From an uncultured Anaerolineae bacterium (GTDB taxonomy: Bacteria; Chloroflexota; Anaerolineae; Anaerolineales; Villigracilaceae): DNA of 64,000 nt. The DNA is taken from contig CAINXK010000073.1 of assembly GCA_903854805.1 (NCBI GenBank), positions 25,517-89,516 of the forward strand, written 5' to 3'. Position numbers and translations under genes: made by a program. Positions 44,219 to 53,888 of this stretch are shown here, piece by piece (position 1 is the stretch's first letter; every line of letters starts with the position of its first letter). The notes below the pieces were generated by a model, which had not been told where the DNA came from, made no database searches, and saw only the letters and a list, made by a program, of their open reading frames with translations.

Positions 44219-44839
44219 ATGAATTCCGAAATAAGCATTGATCGACGTATTGTCCGCACAAAGCTTGCAATACGTGAAGCATTGATTGCATTGATCTCGG
44301 AAAAGGGCTTTGACAGCCTGTCCGTCAGCGACCTCACCTCCCGGGCAAATATCAATCGCGCTACCTTTTACTTACACTATCGGGATAAGTACGATCTGCT
44401 AGAGCAAACCGAGACCGGGATCATTCAAGATATTGAAAACATCATCCTGCAAGCCAACTCGCTGAATCTTGCGGATTTTAACAGCACAGACAAACCATTA
44501 CCCATTGTGGTTGCCATGTTTGAATATCTGCAGGAGAATACAGCTTTAATGCATGCCATCCTGGGTTTGGAGGGTGATTTTGATTTTCTAACACGCGTTC
44601 AGATCACCATTGAAAGAAATCTCAAACTTGGTTTCTTAGCCGGCATAAAAGCACGTAATTTTCTAGTTCCGAGTGAATATCTTATTTCCTATGCAGTTTC
44701 GGCTCATTTTGGTGTAATTCAAACCTGGCTAAAAAAAGGCTGTCTGGAATCGCCAAAGGAGATGGCGGTCATCCTCTCCAAGTTATCCTGGGATGGACCA
44801 ATTCGGTCCACCGGCTACGTATCAATGAGTACTGGCTAA
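44219..44839 (+). CDS. TetR family transcriptional regulator
   Basis: A 206-residue repressor-type protein. The N-terminal helix-turn-helix is complete, with ALIALISEKGFDSLSVSDL, then TSRANINRATFYLHYRDKYDLLEQ at about 30-60. The C-terminal ligand-binding half is helical and divergent, resembling the TetR_C_7-like group of Firmicutes regulators. AAAGGAG precedes the ATG. No clear target gene is adjacent; autoregulation or control of the large activase gene downstream is possible. Confidence 0.88.
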   Translation: MNSEISIDRRIVRTKLAIREALIALISEKGFDSLSVSDLTSRANINRATFYLHYRDKYDLLEQTETGIIQDIENIILQANSLNLADFNSTDKPLPIVVAMFEYLQENTALMHAILGLEGDFDFLTRVQITIERNLKLGFLAGIKARNFLVPSEYLISYAVSAHFGVIQTWLKKGCLESPKEMAVILSKLSWDGPIRSTGYVSMSTG

Positions 44840-44969
44840 ACTCAACAACAATAACGACAGATCGCTCTATCGCTTCGGGGTCTATTTTCGAAACTCATTC
44901 GGACGAAAGCGTGTTCGAAAATTATTACCTGCTCAAAATTATCCAAGCCATGTTCTTCACCCAGTAATA

Positions 44970-45019
44970 AACAAATTCCGAGAAAGTGTTGTCTAGCCAT
45001 CACTTTCTCGGAATTTGTT
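44970..45019. repeat. perfect 19-bp inverted repeat
   Basis: AACAAATTCCGAGAAAGTG (44970-44988) and its exact complement (45001-45019) flank a 12-base loop. There is no T run behind it on the plus strand, so a plain terminator is doubtful. It stands in a gene-free gap 130 bases after the TetR gene. Confidence 0.8.
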
Positions 45020-45321
45020 CGTTGACTATTAAAGCAAACTTTAATATACTTAATAATCGACAATCTGTTGATAAATTCGGATAACTTACTCCACATTAAC
45101 AGCTATTTACAAATTTACCAACGCTTAATAACACGGCAGTGATAATCTCAAATAATCTGTTGATATTGTAATTTTTAGAGCAGCTGACAAAGTAGCGCTC
45201 AGGGATACGCATTTCCAAAAGACCAAATCCAAAAGCTCACCCCAGTTCTTTGCTTTTTACGGAAGGCTGCCACCAGTAGTCTGGCAGCACTCCAAACTGA
45301 CAGTCTAATAACGGAGCAACC
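45020..45321. other. gene-free leader of the large activase gene
   Basis: About 300 AT-rich bases between the inverted repeat and the ATG of the 1431-residue protein. No riboswitch, operator or small gene was recognised. Confidence 0.45.
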
Positions 45322-48300
45322 ATGACCACGAATTTATATCGGTTGGGAATTGATGTTGGTTCCACTACAGCCAAAGTAGTCGTACTGAACCCCACAGGGC
45401 AAATGGTTTTCTCGGCATACCGCCGGCACAACGCCGACACACTGACTACGATGCAATCCATCCTATGCGAAGCTCGCGAGAAACTCGGCAATCCCACCGT
45501 TGGATTGCTGGTAACAGGCTCTGCCGGATTGGGCATTGCCGAAAAATACGACCTGCCATTCATCCAGGAAGTTGTTGCTTCGGCTGAAGTAATTCACCAA
45601 TACTACCCAGAGGTAAAGACCTTAATCGATATAGGGGGTGAAGATGCCAAGATCATCTTTTTTGATGAACAATCCCGTTCCGATATCCGCATGAACGGTT
45701 CTTGCGCGGGCGGCACAGGGGCATTTATCGATGAAATGGCGACACTTTTGAATGTATCAATTTCTGAGCTGAACAATCTGGCAAATTTACATACAACCAT
45801 TTATCCGATGGCTTCTCGCTGCGGGGTCTTTGCTAAAACAGATCTACAAAATCTTCTCAGCCTCCAGGCACCCAAGGAAGATATTGCCGCGTCTGTATTT
45901 CACTCAGTAGTATTACAGACTTTGGCTACCCTGGCGCGTGGCCGGGAAGTGCGGCCAACTATACTCTTCAGCGGCGGACCTTTTACATTTATGCCAGCAC
46001 TAAAAGATACTTTTCTTGAAGTCCTGAACTTGACCGCAGCTGACGTAGTCAGCGCAGACTCGCCGGAGTTGCTACCAGCTTTGGGTGCCGCAATAGCTTT
46101 AAGCGCCGAGCGAAAGACTTATACACTGCATGAGTTGGTAGACATCCTTGCACTTAAGCGCCAGCATGCCCAGTCACATCAAAACAGGCAGGAAGCACTG
46201 TTTGAATCGGATGAGCAATTTAAGATCTGGAAGGAAAAACAAAAGAAATATCAAATTGAGCGCATCAAGGTTCAAGACTGCCTTGATGCTGATTATTTTC
46301 TTGGCATTGATTCAGGTTCAACCACAACCAAAATTGTTCTCATTGATACAAAAGGAAGAGTTGCTTTCAGTCATTACGCCAGTAACGGCGGCAACTCGAT
46401 TAATGCAGTCCAAAAAGGACTCGGGCTTATCCGTGAAGCATTCGCTGAACGTGATTTTTTACCCCGGGTGGTACGCAGCATGGTGACTGGCTACGGCGAA
46501 GACCTGATCCGCGCAGCCTTTGGCATGGATGACGGCATGGTTGAAACCCTGGCTCACTTTCGCGCCGCAAAAGCTTTTGACCCTGATGTCACTTTTATCC
46601 TGGATATTGGCGGTCAGGATATGAAAGCGATCTATATCAAAGCTGGCCAAATCCAAAATATCGAAATAAACGAAGCCTGCTCATCGGGCTGCGGGTCGTT
46701 CATTGAGTCTTTTGCACGCAATTTGGGTTATGGTGTGGCAGATTTTGCGGAACTGGCTTGTTCGGGCGAATCGCCTTATAACCTGGGAACACGCTGCACC
46801 GTGTTTATGAACTCAAAGGTCAAACAAGCCCAGCGCGAAGGGGCAAAAATCAATGATATTTCAGCCGGGTTGGCATACTCTGTCATCAAAAACGCCCTGC
46901 ATAAAGTTTTAAAAATCACCAACACCGAGATCCTTGGCGAACACATCCTGGTCCAGGGTGGCACATTTCGCAATCCCGCAGTTCAAAAGGCGCTTGAAAT
47001 ATTGATCCAAAAACCGGTTATATGCCCGGACATGGCAGAGTTAATGGGCGCTTATGGTGCGGCACTGACTGCCCGCGACAGTTTTCAGAATCATGATCTC
47101 CCAGAGAGTAAATTCATCGGTCTGCAAAACATGGATACATCGGGTGAATACATTCGACGGGTCATTCGCTGTAAAGGTTGTGAGAACAAGTGTACAGTTA
47201 CAAAACTTGGCTTTCCAAACGGCAATAGTTTTTTTTCTGGAAATCGTTGTGAAAAAATCTATTCAAATGGCGGTTGGGCAGAACGGAAAGGAATCAGCTT
47301 GCCAGCGTTGAAATATAGTCTCATCTTTGATCGTGAGACCACCCCGCAAGCGAAGCCCATCATGACGATTGGCATTCCACGGGTACTGAACTTATTTGAA
47401 AATTATCCATTTTGGAATAAATTATTTTTGGAATGCAATATCAAGATTCAACTTTCTTCAGCTTCCAGCAACACACTCTACCAGGATGGCGCTGCACACA
47501 TTATGTCCGATAACCTATGCTTTCCTGGGAAACTGGTCAGCGGGCATATCATGGATTTAATCAAGTCAGGTGTCGACCGGATTTTTTACCCGATGGTTTT
47601 TTATGAAAAAAGCGAATTTACCGACGCTAACAATACCTACAATTGCCCAGTAGTCTCTGGTTACCCGGATGTCATCCGCAGTTCAATCGACCCGCAGCGC
47701 AGACATGGCATCCCGTTCGATACGCCGGCCATTTCCTTCAAAGATGATGACCTGCTGGAAAAAGCCTGCCGGATCTATCTGAGCGAATTGGGAATTCCAT
47801 CCAAGACTATCGGGAAAGCCATCCAAAAGGCGAAAAAAGCGCAGGAAACTTTCAAAGCACAAGTCGTGACGATGGGTGCACAAATAATCAAGGACTCTAA
47901 AACCAGTGGGCGCCCACTAATCCTATTGATGGGAAGACCCTATCATATAGATCCACTCATCAATCACAACGTCCCTGAGCTTCTAACCGATTTCGGGGTG
48001 GATGTCATCACTGAAGATTGTATTCCAATGAGTGGAGCAACCCTCGCCAACCGCTACGTCATGACCCAATGGGAATATCTCAATCGCTATTTCCATGCCG
48101 CACATTGGGTTGGGACTCAGGAAACTGTGGAACTCGTACAACTCAATTCGTTTGGGTGTGGTCCCGATCCGTTCATCCTTGATGAAGTCCGTTCCATACT
48201 TATGGAATACGGCAAACGTCCAACTGTCATTCGGATCGATGAAATCGAAAGTGCCGGGTCTACAAAGCTACGCTTGCGCTCAATGATGGAATCCCTGCGA

Positions 48301-49617
48301 CAAACCGGAAAAGTCACTGCTCATGAGCCTATTCCGCGCAAAACAACCAGACCATACCAACCTGAAGATCGCATTCGCACCCTGATCGTGCCTGACTTTT
48401 CGCCCTTCTGTTCCCCACCGATCGTGCGCCCTTTCATTGACCTGGGTTACCAGATTATTCAACTTCCATCTCCAAATAATGAAACGGTGGAGGTGGGACT
48501 CAAATATACAAACAACGAAATCTGCTACCCGGGTATCATCACACTCGGTGATCTTATAAAAGCCCTACAATCAGGAAAATACGATTTGTCGAGCACAGCT
48601 ATTGGCTTTTCGCAAACCGGGGGACAATGCCGGGCGACCAGTTACCCATCCATGATCAAGAAAGCCCTGGTTGCAGCAGGGTTTGAGAATGTGCCAGTCG
48701 TCACGCTTTCAACCAGCACTAACGTCTTTAACGACCAACCCGGCTTTAAATTCAACACCAGGGACTATATATACAAAGCCGTCATCGGTATGATGTTCAG
48801 CGATGCGCTCTCAGACATGTACCACTCCACAATCGTTCGAGAGAAACACAAAGGGGACACACAGGCCATCGCCGATAAGTACTTAAACTGGTTTATGGAT
48901 GGAACAATCCGACTCACAAAAACTGATTTGCTCGAAGCGCTTGAGCGTGCTGTCCAGGATTTTAATGCAGTCGACACCGAACAAGGAGATTACCCGCGCG
49001 TTGGGATTGTAGGCGAAATTTATGTCAAGTACAACGCTTTTTCAAATAATCACGTTGCAAAATGGTTGATGGAGCAGGGTATAGAGGTGGTCATGCCGAG
49101 CTTTTTCGAGTTCTTTGATGGCGGGCTGATCAGTGAGGATCATGGTGTAAAAACTCATGTCCGCAAACGGGATGCGTACTGGCTTTATACAATCCTGGGG
49201 CAAAAATTGGTTACACATTTTTTAAATCAGTTTGATGCTATCATGCAAGGCTATCGCCATTATCGCCCCCGTCACTCCATTCGAGATGTCGCCAAGCTGG
49301 CTCAAGAAATATTGAGTCTCAACCATCAATATGGAGAAGGCTGGCTTATTGCCGGTGAAGTTGCCTCGCTGGCTCAGGATGGAGTTCAGAACGTACTTTG
49401 CCTGCAACCGTTCGGGTGCATTGCCAATCATGTCATTGCCAAGGGTGTACAAAAACGTCTGCAAGAAAAATATAATCAACTCAATCTATTATTTCTGGAC
49501 GCAGACGCAGGCGTCAGCGAAGTAAATTTCTTCAACCGGATGCACTTCTTTGTCAACCATGCGAAAAACCCCGGAATCAAGTTGGAGTACGCAACACCTG
49601 CCCGACTCCCGGCCTGA
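45322..49617 (+). CDS. 2-hydroxyacyl-CoA dehydratase activase/dehydratase-type fusion protein
   Basis: A 1431-residue protein. Two BcrAD/BadFG ASKHA ATPase modules (about 5-265 and 325-585) begin with GIDVGSTTAKVV and GIDSGSTTTKIV. Each carries the cluster-binding cysteines (GSCAGGTGAF ... SRCGVF and SSGCGSF ... TRCTVF). A DUF2229 module (about 675-895) and an HgdB-like region (about 1010-1400) follow. Activases use ATP to inject one electron into radical dehydratases. This long multidomain class occurs in many anaerobes, and its substrate is not established. RBS ACGGAG. No separate HgdA/B genes are adjacent. Confidence 0.9.
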   Translation: MTTNLYRLGIDVGSTTAKVVVLNPTGQMVFSAYRRHNADTLTTMQSILCEAREKLGNPTVGLLVTGSAGLGIAEKYDLPFIQEVVASAEVIHQYYPEVKTLIDIGGEDAKIIFFDEQSRSDIRMNGSCAGGTGAFIDEMATLLNVSISELNNLANLHTTIYPMASRCGVFAKTDLQNLLSLQAPKEDIAASVFHSVVLQTLATLARGREVRPTILFSGGPFTFMPALKDTFLEVLNLTAADVVSADSPELLPALGAAIALSAERKTYTLHELVDILALKRQHAQSHQNRQEALFESDEQFKIWKEKQKKYQIERIKVQDCLDADYFLGIDSGSTTTKIVLIDTKGRVAFSHYASNGGNSINAVQKGLGLIREAFAERDFLPRVVRSMVTGYGEDLIRAAFGMDDGMVETLAHFRAAKAFDPDVTFILDIGGQDMKAIYIKAGQIQNIEINEACSSGCGSFIESFARNLGYGVADFAELACSGESPYNLGTRCTVFMNSKVKQAQREGAKINDISAGLAYSVIKNALHKVLKITNTEILGEHILVQGGTFRNPAVQKALEILIQKPVICPDMAELMGAYGAALTARDSFQNHDLPESKFIGLQNMDTSGEYIRRVIRCKGCENKCTVTKLGFPNGNSFFSGNRCEKIYSNGGWAERKGISLPALKYSLIFDRETTPQAKPIMTIGIPRVLNLFENYPFWNKLFLECNIKIQLSSASSNTLYQDGAAHIMSDNLCFPGKLVSGHIMDLIKSGVDRIFYPMVFYEKSEFTDANNTYNCPVVSGYPDVIRSSIDPQRRHGIPFDTPAISFKDDDLLEKACRIYLSELGIPSKTIGKAIQKAKKAQETFKAQVVTMGAQIIKDSKTSGRPLILLMGRPYHIDPLINHNVPELLTDFGVDVITEDCIPMSGATLANRYVMTQWEYLNRYFHAAHWVGTQETVELVQLNSFGCGPDPFILDEVRSILMEYGKRPTVIRIDEIESAGSTKLRLRSMMESLRQTGKVTAHEPIPRKTTRPYQPEDRIRTLIVPDFSPFCSPPIVRPFIDLGYQIIQLPSPNNETVEVGLKYTNNEICYPGIITLGDLIKALQSGKYDLSSTAIGFSQTGGQCRATSYPSMIKKALVAAGFENVPVVTLSTSTNVFNDQPGFKFNTRDYIYKAVIGMMFSDALSDMYHSTIVREKHKGDTQAIADKYLNWFMDGTIRLTKTDLLEALERAVQDFNAVDTEQGDYPRVGIVGEIYVKYNAFSNNHVAKWLMEQGIEVVMPSFFEFFDGGLISEDHGVKTHVRKRDAYWLYTILGQKLVTHFLNQFDAIMQGYRHYRPRHSIRDVAKLAQEILSLNHQYGEGWLIAGEVASLAQDGVQNVLCLQPFGCIANHVIAKGVQKRLQEKYNQLNLLFLDADAGVSEVNFFNRMHFFVNHAKNPGIKLEYATPARLPA

Positions 49618-49652
49618 TACAATGGTGACACAACAGAACAACCGGAGCAAAC

Positions 49653-50261
49653 ATGGATCATATTCTAACGCTACCCTTCCGTCTTGAAATATTGGGGCTT
49701 ACGTTTCTCGGATGGCTTATTATCTATTTTTTCGTTAACCGACTCAAAGTCAAATCGCAAGATCGGTTGGATTTGGGCACAGCCTTCGATCGGAAGATCC
49801 CGTTTGTGCCGCAATTTGCCCTGATCTATTTCTCCACCTATATTTTTGTGGTTCAACCATTTATCATATTATCGAAAGCGAATCAATTTTATTGGATGCT
49901 GGCAAGTTTTGCATCCATCTCCATCATCGCCAGCTTAATTCACGCCCTTGTTCCCAGTAAAATTGAGCGCAGGGAAAATCTTGATACTGGCAACCTATCA
50001 GGCTGGTTGCTTGGACAGTTTCAAAAGACTTGCAAACCCTACGGCAATTTCCCTAGTATGCACGTCGGTCTTTCCGTACCGGTGGTCGCTGCCAACTTTC
50101 TCGTCGGCGGCGTAGGCATTGGCAGCCTCAGCCTGCTTTGGGCCATCCTAATCGCACTATCTACATTGTTCACAAAACAACACTATATATTGGATGTTTT
50201 GGCGGGTATATTCTGTGGAATAGTCATTTTTTTTCTAACCTTCTGGCTCATGCTAAGCTGA
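49653..50261 (+). CDS. PAP2 superfamily membrane phosphatase
   Basis: A 202-residue membrane protein with about six hydrophobic segments. PSMHVGLSV (near residue 130) and STLFTKQHYILDVLAG (near 168) are the second and third PAP2 phosphatase motifs with their catalytic histidines. The first motif is degenerate (K-x6-R type not clearly visible). Possible substrates are undecaprenyl pyrophosphate or phosphatidate-like lipids. The start follows the activase stop by 35 bases, with CCGGAG upstream. Confidence 0.83.
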   Translation: MDHILTLPFRLEILGLTFLGWLIIYFFVNRLKVKSQDRLDLGTAFDRKIPFVPQFALIYFSTYIFVVQPFIILSKANQFYWMLASFASISIIASLIHALVPSKIERRENLDTGNLSGWLLGQFQKTCKPYGNFPSMHVGLSVPVVAANFLVGGVGIGSLSLLWAILIALSTLFTKQHYILDVLAGIFCGIVIFFLTFWLMLS

Positions 50262-50449
50262 ACTAACCGCTGGTAATCCCTTCGCCCCATTAGTTGTATC
50301 TAGCTCAATCGAATACTGCAGTAAACCAACCGCTTCTGCTGGTTTACACAATTTAAAAGGTTTTCCGAAATATTATGCAACTTTTTTGGAACACTTACAT
50401 CAAATCATGGTAGGCAAAATTCTATCGTTACTGGCCACAGGAGGCTACT

Positions 50450-50650
50450 ATGAAATTGAACGAATCAAACATTGACCGTATTATTCGTGCCATTGCTGGC
50501 GTTGTCTTACTTTATCTCGGTTTTGGCGGTGTTCTGGGTGGCGCTTTGGCACTGGTTGCAGATGCCCTGGGTGCAATCTTACTGCTCACGGCCGCAATTG
50601 GTTTTTGCCCGATTTATGCACTTATCAATTTCAGCACGCTGAAGAAATAA
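50450..50650 (+). CDS. DUF2892 (YgaP-like) membrane protein
   Basis: A 66-residue protein beginning MKLNESNIDRIIRAIAG, the standard start of DUF2892 proteins, with two transmembrane helices and a CP pair in the second (GFCPIYAL). In YgaP this domain anchors a rhodanese. Here a thioredoxin fused to the same domain is encoded immediately downstream, across a terminator, so both may work on thiol or persulfide transfer at the membrane (inference). AGGAGG precedes the ATG. Confidence 0.88.
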   Translation: MKLNESNIDRIIRAIAGVVLLYLGFGGVLGGALALVADALGAILLLTAAIGFCPIYALINFSTLKK

Positions 50651-50665
50651 ATTTTGCGGCAAGGA

Positions 50666-50699
50666 GCAAAAGCGCGGCTCTTGGCAGCCGCGCCTTTTT
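50666..50699 (+). terminator. Rho-independent terminator between DUF2892 and thioredoxin genes
   Basis: GCGCGGCT and AGCCGCGC pair around CTTGGC, followed by CTTTTTG. The next ATG is only eight bases after the T run, so read-through or partial termination may set the ratio of the two proteins. Confidence 0.85.
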
Positions 50700-50706
50700 G
50701 AACCAA

Positions 50707-51228
50707 ATGGATAAAAAATTATTTTTCGAAAAACTTGAGCACAGCCCATTCCCAGTTATTGTCGATTTCTGGGCTCCGTGGTGCGGTCCTTGCAAAATGG
50801 TCAAACCCATCCTGGAAAAACTTGAACAAGAGTATACAGGGCGTGTTGACCTATGGCAAATCAATGCCGATGATAATCAAGAGTTACTACACGAACTCGG
50901 CATTTATGGTATTCCAACTCTGTTGATTTTTGACAATGGTAAAGAAATCCAACGGCTCGTGGGCGCAAAATCCGCAGGGTCGTTAAAAACTCTTTTTGAA
51001 ACACTTGCCACCGGTGGTAACATCCAACCACAAACAGGGATGTCAGGTGGTGAACGCTTTATCCGGATTGGCGTCGGCCTGGCAATTGCCGGGATTGCAT
51101 ATACATCCAATTCCAACTGGTTTTTCCTGGTTTTGGGTGGCGCGATCATATTCAGTGCCATCTACGATCGCTGCCCAATCTGGCGCGCCCTGACAGCCCA
51201 GCTAAAAAAGATGACTCTCAAGGCATGA
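50707..51228 (+). CDS. thioredoxin with C-terminal DUF2892 membrane anchor
   Basis: A 173-residue fusion. The thioredoxin domain (1-105) has the active site WCGPC (Cys 26, Cys 29) and cis-Pro in YGIPTLLIF. The C-terminal ~60 residues (GGERFIRIGVGLAIAGIAY ... DRCPIWRAL) form a DUF2892 two-helix anchor like the upstream protein. The active site should face the cytoplasm because there is no signal peptide. ATG 50707 matches the family start, but no Shine-Dalgarno precedes it; a terminator hairpin fills that space. Confidence 0.88.
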   Translation: MDKKLFFEKLEHSPFPVIVDFWAPWCGPCKMVKPILEKLEQEYTGRVDLWQINADDNQELLHELGIYGIPTLLIFDNGKEIQRLVGAKSAGSLKTLFETLATGGNIQPQTGMSGGERFIRIGVGLAIAGIAYTSNSNWFFLVLGGAIIFSAIYDRCPIWRALTAQLKKMTLKA

Positions 51229-51231
51229 TCT

Positions 51232-51777
51232 TTATTCAGAATATCCAGCCGGTGGAATACCCAAGGCCTGGATCAGCCTGGCCCAATAATTAACCTGTGC
51301 CGCCGTGGAAGCCAGAATCACCATTTCGCGTTCATCAAAATGCGTTTTGACCTGTTCCACAAATTCTGGGTAAAACTTGAGTGGCGTCTGAGAAATCAAA
51401 CGAGCATACTCAATTGCCAGCCGCTCCCGCGTTGAAAAAGAGCTAACTTCAACCAGCTCTGTTAGCCCCCTCAACGCCAGAACCTCGTCCGCAGTGATGC
51501 CCAGCGATTCATGCTCGTATGAATTCATGTCTACACAAAATGGACAGGCAGCCGCAAATGAAGCCGCCATCCTTACCAACTTCAAGATACGCCCATTCAA
51601 CTTTCGATCTTGATGTGCCACCAAAGACTCGAGCACCCCGGAGCCCATTGCAGCTTTTGGATACCACGCCAGAAGCCGTGCAGGAAGCATTTTCCGACCA
51701 GTCACTCTCTCGGCAGCCCAAATCCCAATTCGCAGAAGGAAAGATATTTTTTGCGGTGGTTCGATAAATCCATTCAT
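51232..51777 (-). CDS. carboxymuconolactone decarboxylase/AhpD-like protein
   Basis: A 181-residue helical protein. The AhpD-type active site is AAACPFCVDMNSYEHE (C-x2-C with the downstream His), near residue 93. Such proteins act as alkylhydroperoxidases or disulfide reductases. ATG at 51777 has GGAGA six bases upstream; the ATG at 51789 is an alternative. It converges with the thioredoxin gene, three bases between stops, which fits a shared redox role. Confidence 0.83.
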   Translation of the reverse strand: MNGFIEPPQKISFLLRIGIWAAERVTGRKMLPARLLAWYPKAAMGSGVLESLVAHQDRKLNGRILKLVRMAASFAAACPFCVDMNSYEHESLGITADEVLALRGLTELVEVSSFSTRERLAIEYARLISQTPLKFYPEFVEQVKTHFDEREMVILASTAAQVNYWARLIQALGIPPAGYSE

Positions 51778-51999
51778 GATTTTCTCCATTTGCCGGACCA
51801 GCTCTTAATTCAATCCAGCGAAAAGCCAATCAGCAATTGTATTCCAGATTGCGAGCAACATGGATTAGTTATTTCAACAAATCGACCCTTCCCTTTTAAA
51901 TTTTTCGAGACTGAACCATACAAAAGGAAAGCCAGCGGTCATGTCATTTCCTGAAAGAAAATATCCTGACCGACTGCATTCAAATTATTGGAGAAAACC

Positions 52000-52380
52000 A
52001 TGAAAATCGCTTTTGTAAGCGACGACCACAAGACAATTTCAGCGCACTTTGGGCGAGCAACCTACTACGAAGTCTTCACGCTTGAAACAGGCAAGGTCAC
52101 ATCACATGAAACCTTGCCGAAATCCAACCCGTTGTTGATTAAACCCGGCGAACAAATTGAGCCCATGGGAGAACATCCCCACCAGCATGATCACAACGCC
52201 ATGATCGCACCGATCGCAGATTGCGAGGCGCTGTTGACCCGCGGAATGGGCCGAGCTGCTCACTCTAGTTTGCAAGAGCACGACATTCAGCCAATCATCA
52301 CAGACATTGTTGATATTGAAGCAGCAGTGGCAGCCTACCTATCTGGAGTGATCGATAACCATCCAGAACGCCTGCATTGA
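52000..52380 (+). CDS. NifX/NifB-type dinitrogenase iron-molybdenum cofactor domain protein
   Basis: A 126-residue protein of the Nitro_FeMo-Co family. MKIAFVSDDHKTISAHFGRATYYEVF is the typical beta-alpha start. A His-rich stretch (HPHQHDHN) and the GMGRAAHSSL loop follow. Members outside nitrogenase clusters bind iron-sulfur or metal cofactors. No nif genes are present, so a general metal/sulfur role is more likely. ATG at 52000 has TTGGAG upstream. Confidence 0.88.
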   Translation: MKIAFVSDDHKTISAHFGRATYYEVFTLETGKVTSHETLPKSNPLLIKPGEQIEPMGEHPHQHDHNAMIAPIADCEALLTRGMGRAAHSSLQEHDIQPIITDIVDIEAAVAAYLSGVIDNHPERLH

Positions 52381-52437
52381 TCTGCTGCTAATAAAATCCA
52401 AACAAAAATCTCCAATAGTTTTATAAGGAATAGAACC

Positions 52438-52650
52438 ATGCCCCTGTATGAATATCGCTGTAACGAATGTGGTGAGGTCTTTGAAATCATGCTTCGATTT
52501 TCTGAAAGCAACCAGATTCCTCATTGTCCAAAATGCGCCAACCCGAACACCCACAAGAAAATGTCCACTGTCGCAGCGTTTGGGAGCACATCCAATTCCG
52601 GAAACGTAAGCTCTGCCAGCAATTGTGGTTCGCGTGGTGGATTTAGCTGA
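52438..52650 (+). CDS. FmdB-type zinc-ribbon regulatory protein
   Basis: A 70-residue protein starting MPLYEYRCNECGEVFE, the invariant FmdB/CxxC_CXXC_SSSS start, with a second pair CPKC and a Ser/Gly/Asn-rich tail. The family is named after a putative regulator of formamidase genes; the function is not established. AAGGAATAG lies before the ATG. It follows the NifX-like gene by 57 bases. Confidence 0.92.
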   Translation: MPLYEYRCNECGEVFEIMLRFSESNQIPHCPKCANPNTHKKMSTVAAFGSTSNSGNVSSASNCGSRGGFS

Positions 52651-52814
52651 GCAGGCTAACATAGACGACCGTGTGTCGTTATCCTGTATAAAAACCTGAA
52701 ATCGTAAATTTGGATCTTAACCCTGTTTTAGGGATAGGTCACAATCAAGTCAAACAGATTTGGGAGGAGACATAGCTCTCTTTCTGGATACAGAACTTTC
52801 AAAAAAGGAGCATC

Positions 52815-53225
52815 ATGGGTACAGCAACCGTAAAATGGATCGAAGGAAAGCAATTTATCGGGATAGACTCAACCCAACACTCTGTGGTTCTTTCCACCCC
52901 GGATGAAGGGATTGGCATTAAACCGTCCGACCTACTCCTGATCGCAGTCGCATCCTGCTCAGCTGTTGATATTGTAGAAATCCTGACGAAAAAACGCATG
53001 ATTTTGACTCGCCTGGATATCAGCGCCACTGGCGAACAAGACCAGGATCCCCCCTGGACGTTCAGGAAAATCCATATGAATTTTAAACTGGGCGGAAAAG
53101 GTCTGACAGAAAAGGCTGTAGCCCAGGCTATCCAGCTTTCTGAAGAAAAATATTGCTCAGTTGCTGCCACAATCAGGGCTACTACCGAAATTACCACCGC
53201 TTTTGAAATAATTGCGGAAGAATAA
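52815..53225 (+). CDS. OsmC family peroxiredoxin-like protein
   Basis: A 136-residue OsmC/Ohr-fold protein. The two redox cysteines are in AVASCSAVDIVEIL (near 48) and EKYCSVAAT (near 116), the spacing of OsmC-like hydroperoxide reductases. It fits the thiol/peroxide set in this neighbourhood. AAAAAGGAG precedes the ATG. It is followed 29 bases later by a DUF302 gene. Confidence 0.9.
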   Translation: MGTATVKWIEGKQFIGIDSTQHSVVLSTPDEGIGIKPSDLLLIAVASCSAVDIVEILTKKRMILTRLDISATGEQDQDPPWTFRKIHMNFKLGGKGLTEKAVAQAIQLSEEKYCSVAATIRATTEITTAFEIIAEE

Positions 53226-53254
53226 GAACTCAGCTCAGGTAAAAGGAACGACAA

Positions 53255-53650
53255 ATGACCGAATTAGGATTTGCAACCCGGCTAAACAGTCCTTACGAAA
53301 CGAGTCTAGTGAATGTAACTGAAGCGCTTAAAGCGGAAGGGTTTGGTGTCTTGACAAGTATTGATGTCAAAGAAACCATGAAAAAGAAACTGGACGTCGA
53401 TTTCCGAAAATACACCATCCTGGGAGTCTGCAACCCTCCTCTGGCTCTTCAGGCGCTCAGCGCCCGTCCAGATGTTGGGCTGCTTTTGCCCTGCAATGTG
53501 ATCGTATACGAAGATGGCGATGGCACAATCGTCAACATCATCGACCCACTTATGATGACGGAATTCATTCAAGACCCAGCCCTGGACACAGTCGCCAAAG
53601 AAGCCAGAAACCGCCTCAACCGGGTCTTTGGGGCAATTCAACGTTCTTAA
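53255..53650 (+). CDS. DUF302 family protein
   Basis: A 131-residue single-domain protein. KAEGFGVLTSIDVKETMKKKL near residue 27 and YTILGVCNPPLALQAL near 58, then LLLPCNVIVYE, are the conserved DUF302 elements. The fold binds small ligands; no activity is established. AAAAGGAACG lies before the ATG. It probably shares a transcript with osmC. Confidence 0.9.
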   Translation: MTELGFATRLNSPYETSLVNVTEALKAEGFGVLTSIDVKETMKKKLDVDFRKYTILGVCNPPLALQALSARPDVGLLLPCNVIVYEDGDGTIVNIIDPLMMTEFIQDPALDTVAKEARNRLNRVFGAIQRS

Positions 53651-53888
53651 TTGCATAAACCAGGCCTGCTCGAATTATATGTGAGCGTGCGCATCGTCGT
53701 GCTGGCTATACGAAATCAACTGAGGAAATTGTTAACCTCAGGTATTCAATTCTGAAATCATTTCAGGCTGAATAGCCAGGGTTCTTGACCCGGAGATTTG
53801 CCCAGAATGTAACTTATAGTGCATGGGATTTTTTACAGGACCAAAGGACAAAAACGACCGGGCAGCTTAACCGGGTATCGCATTCCAG

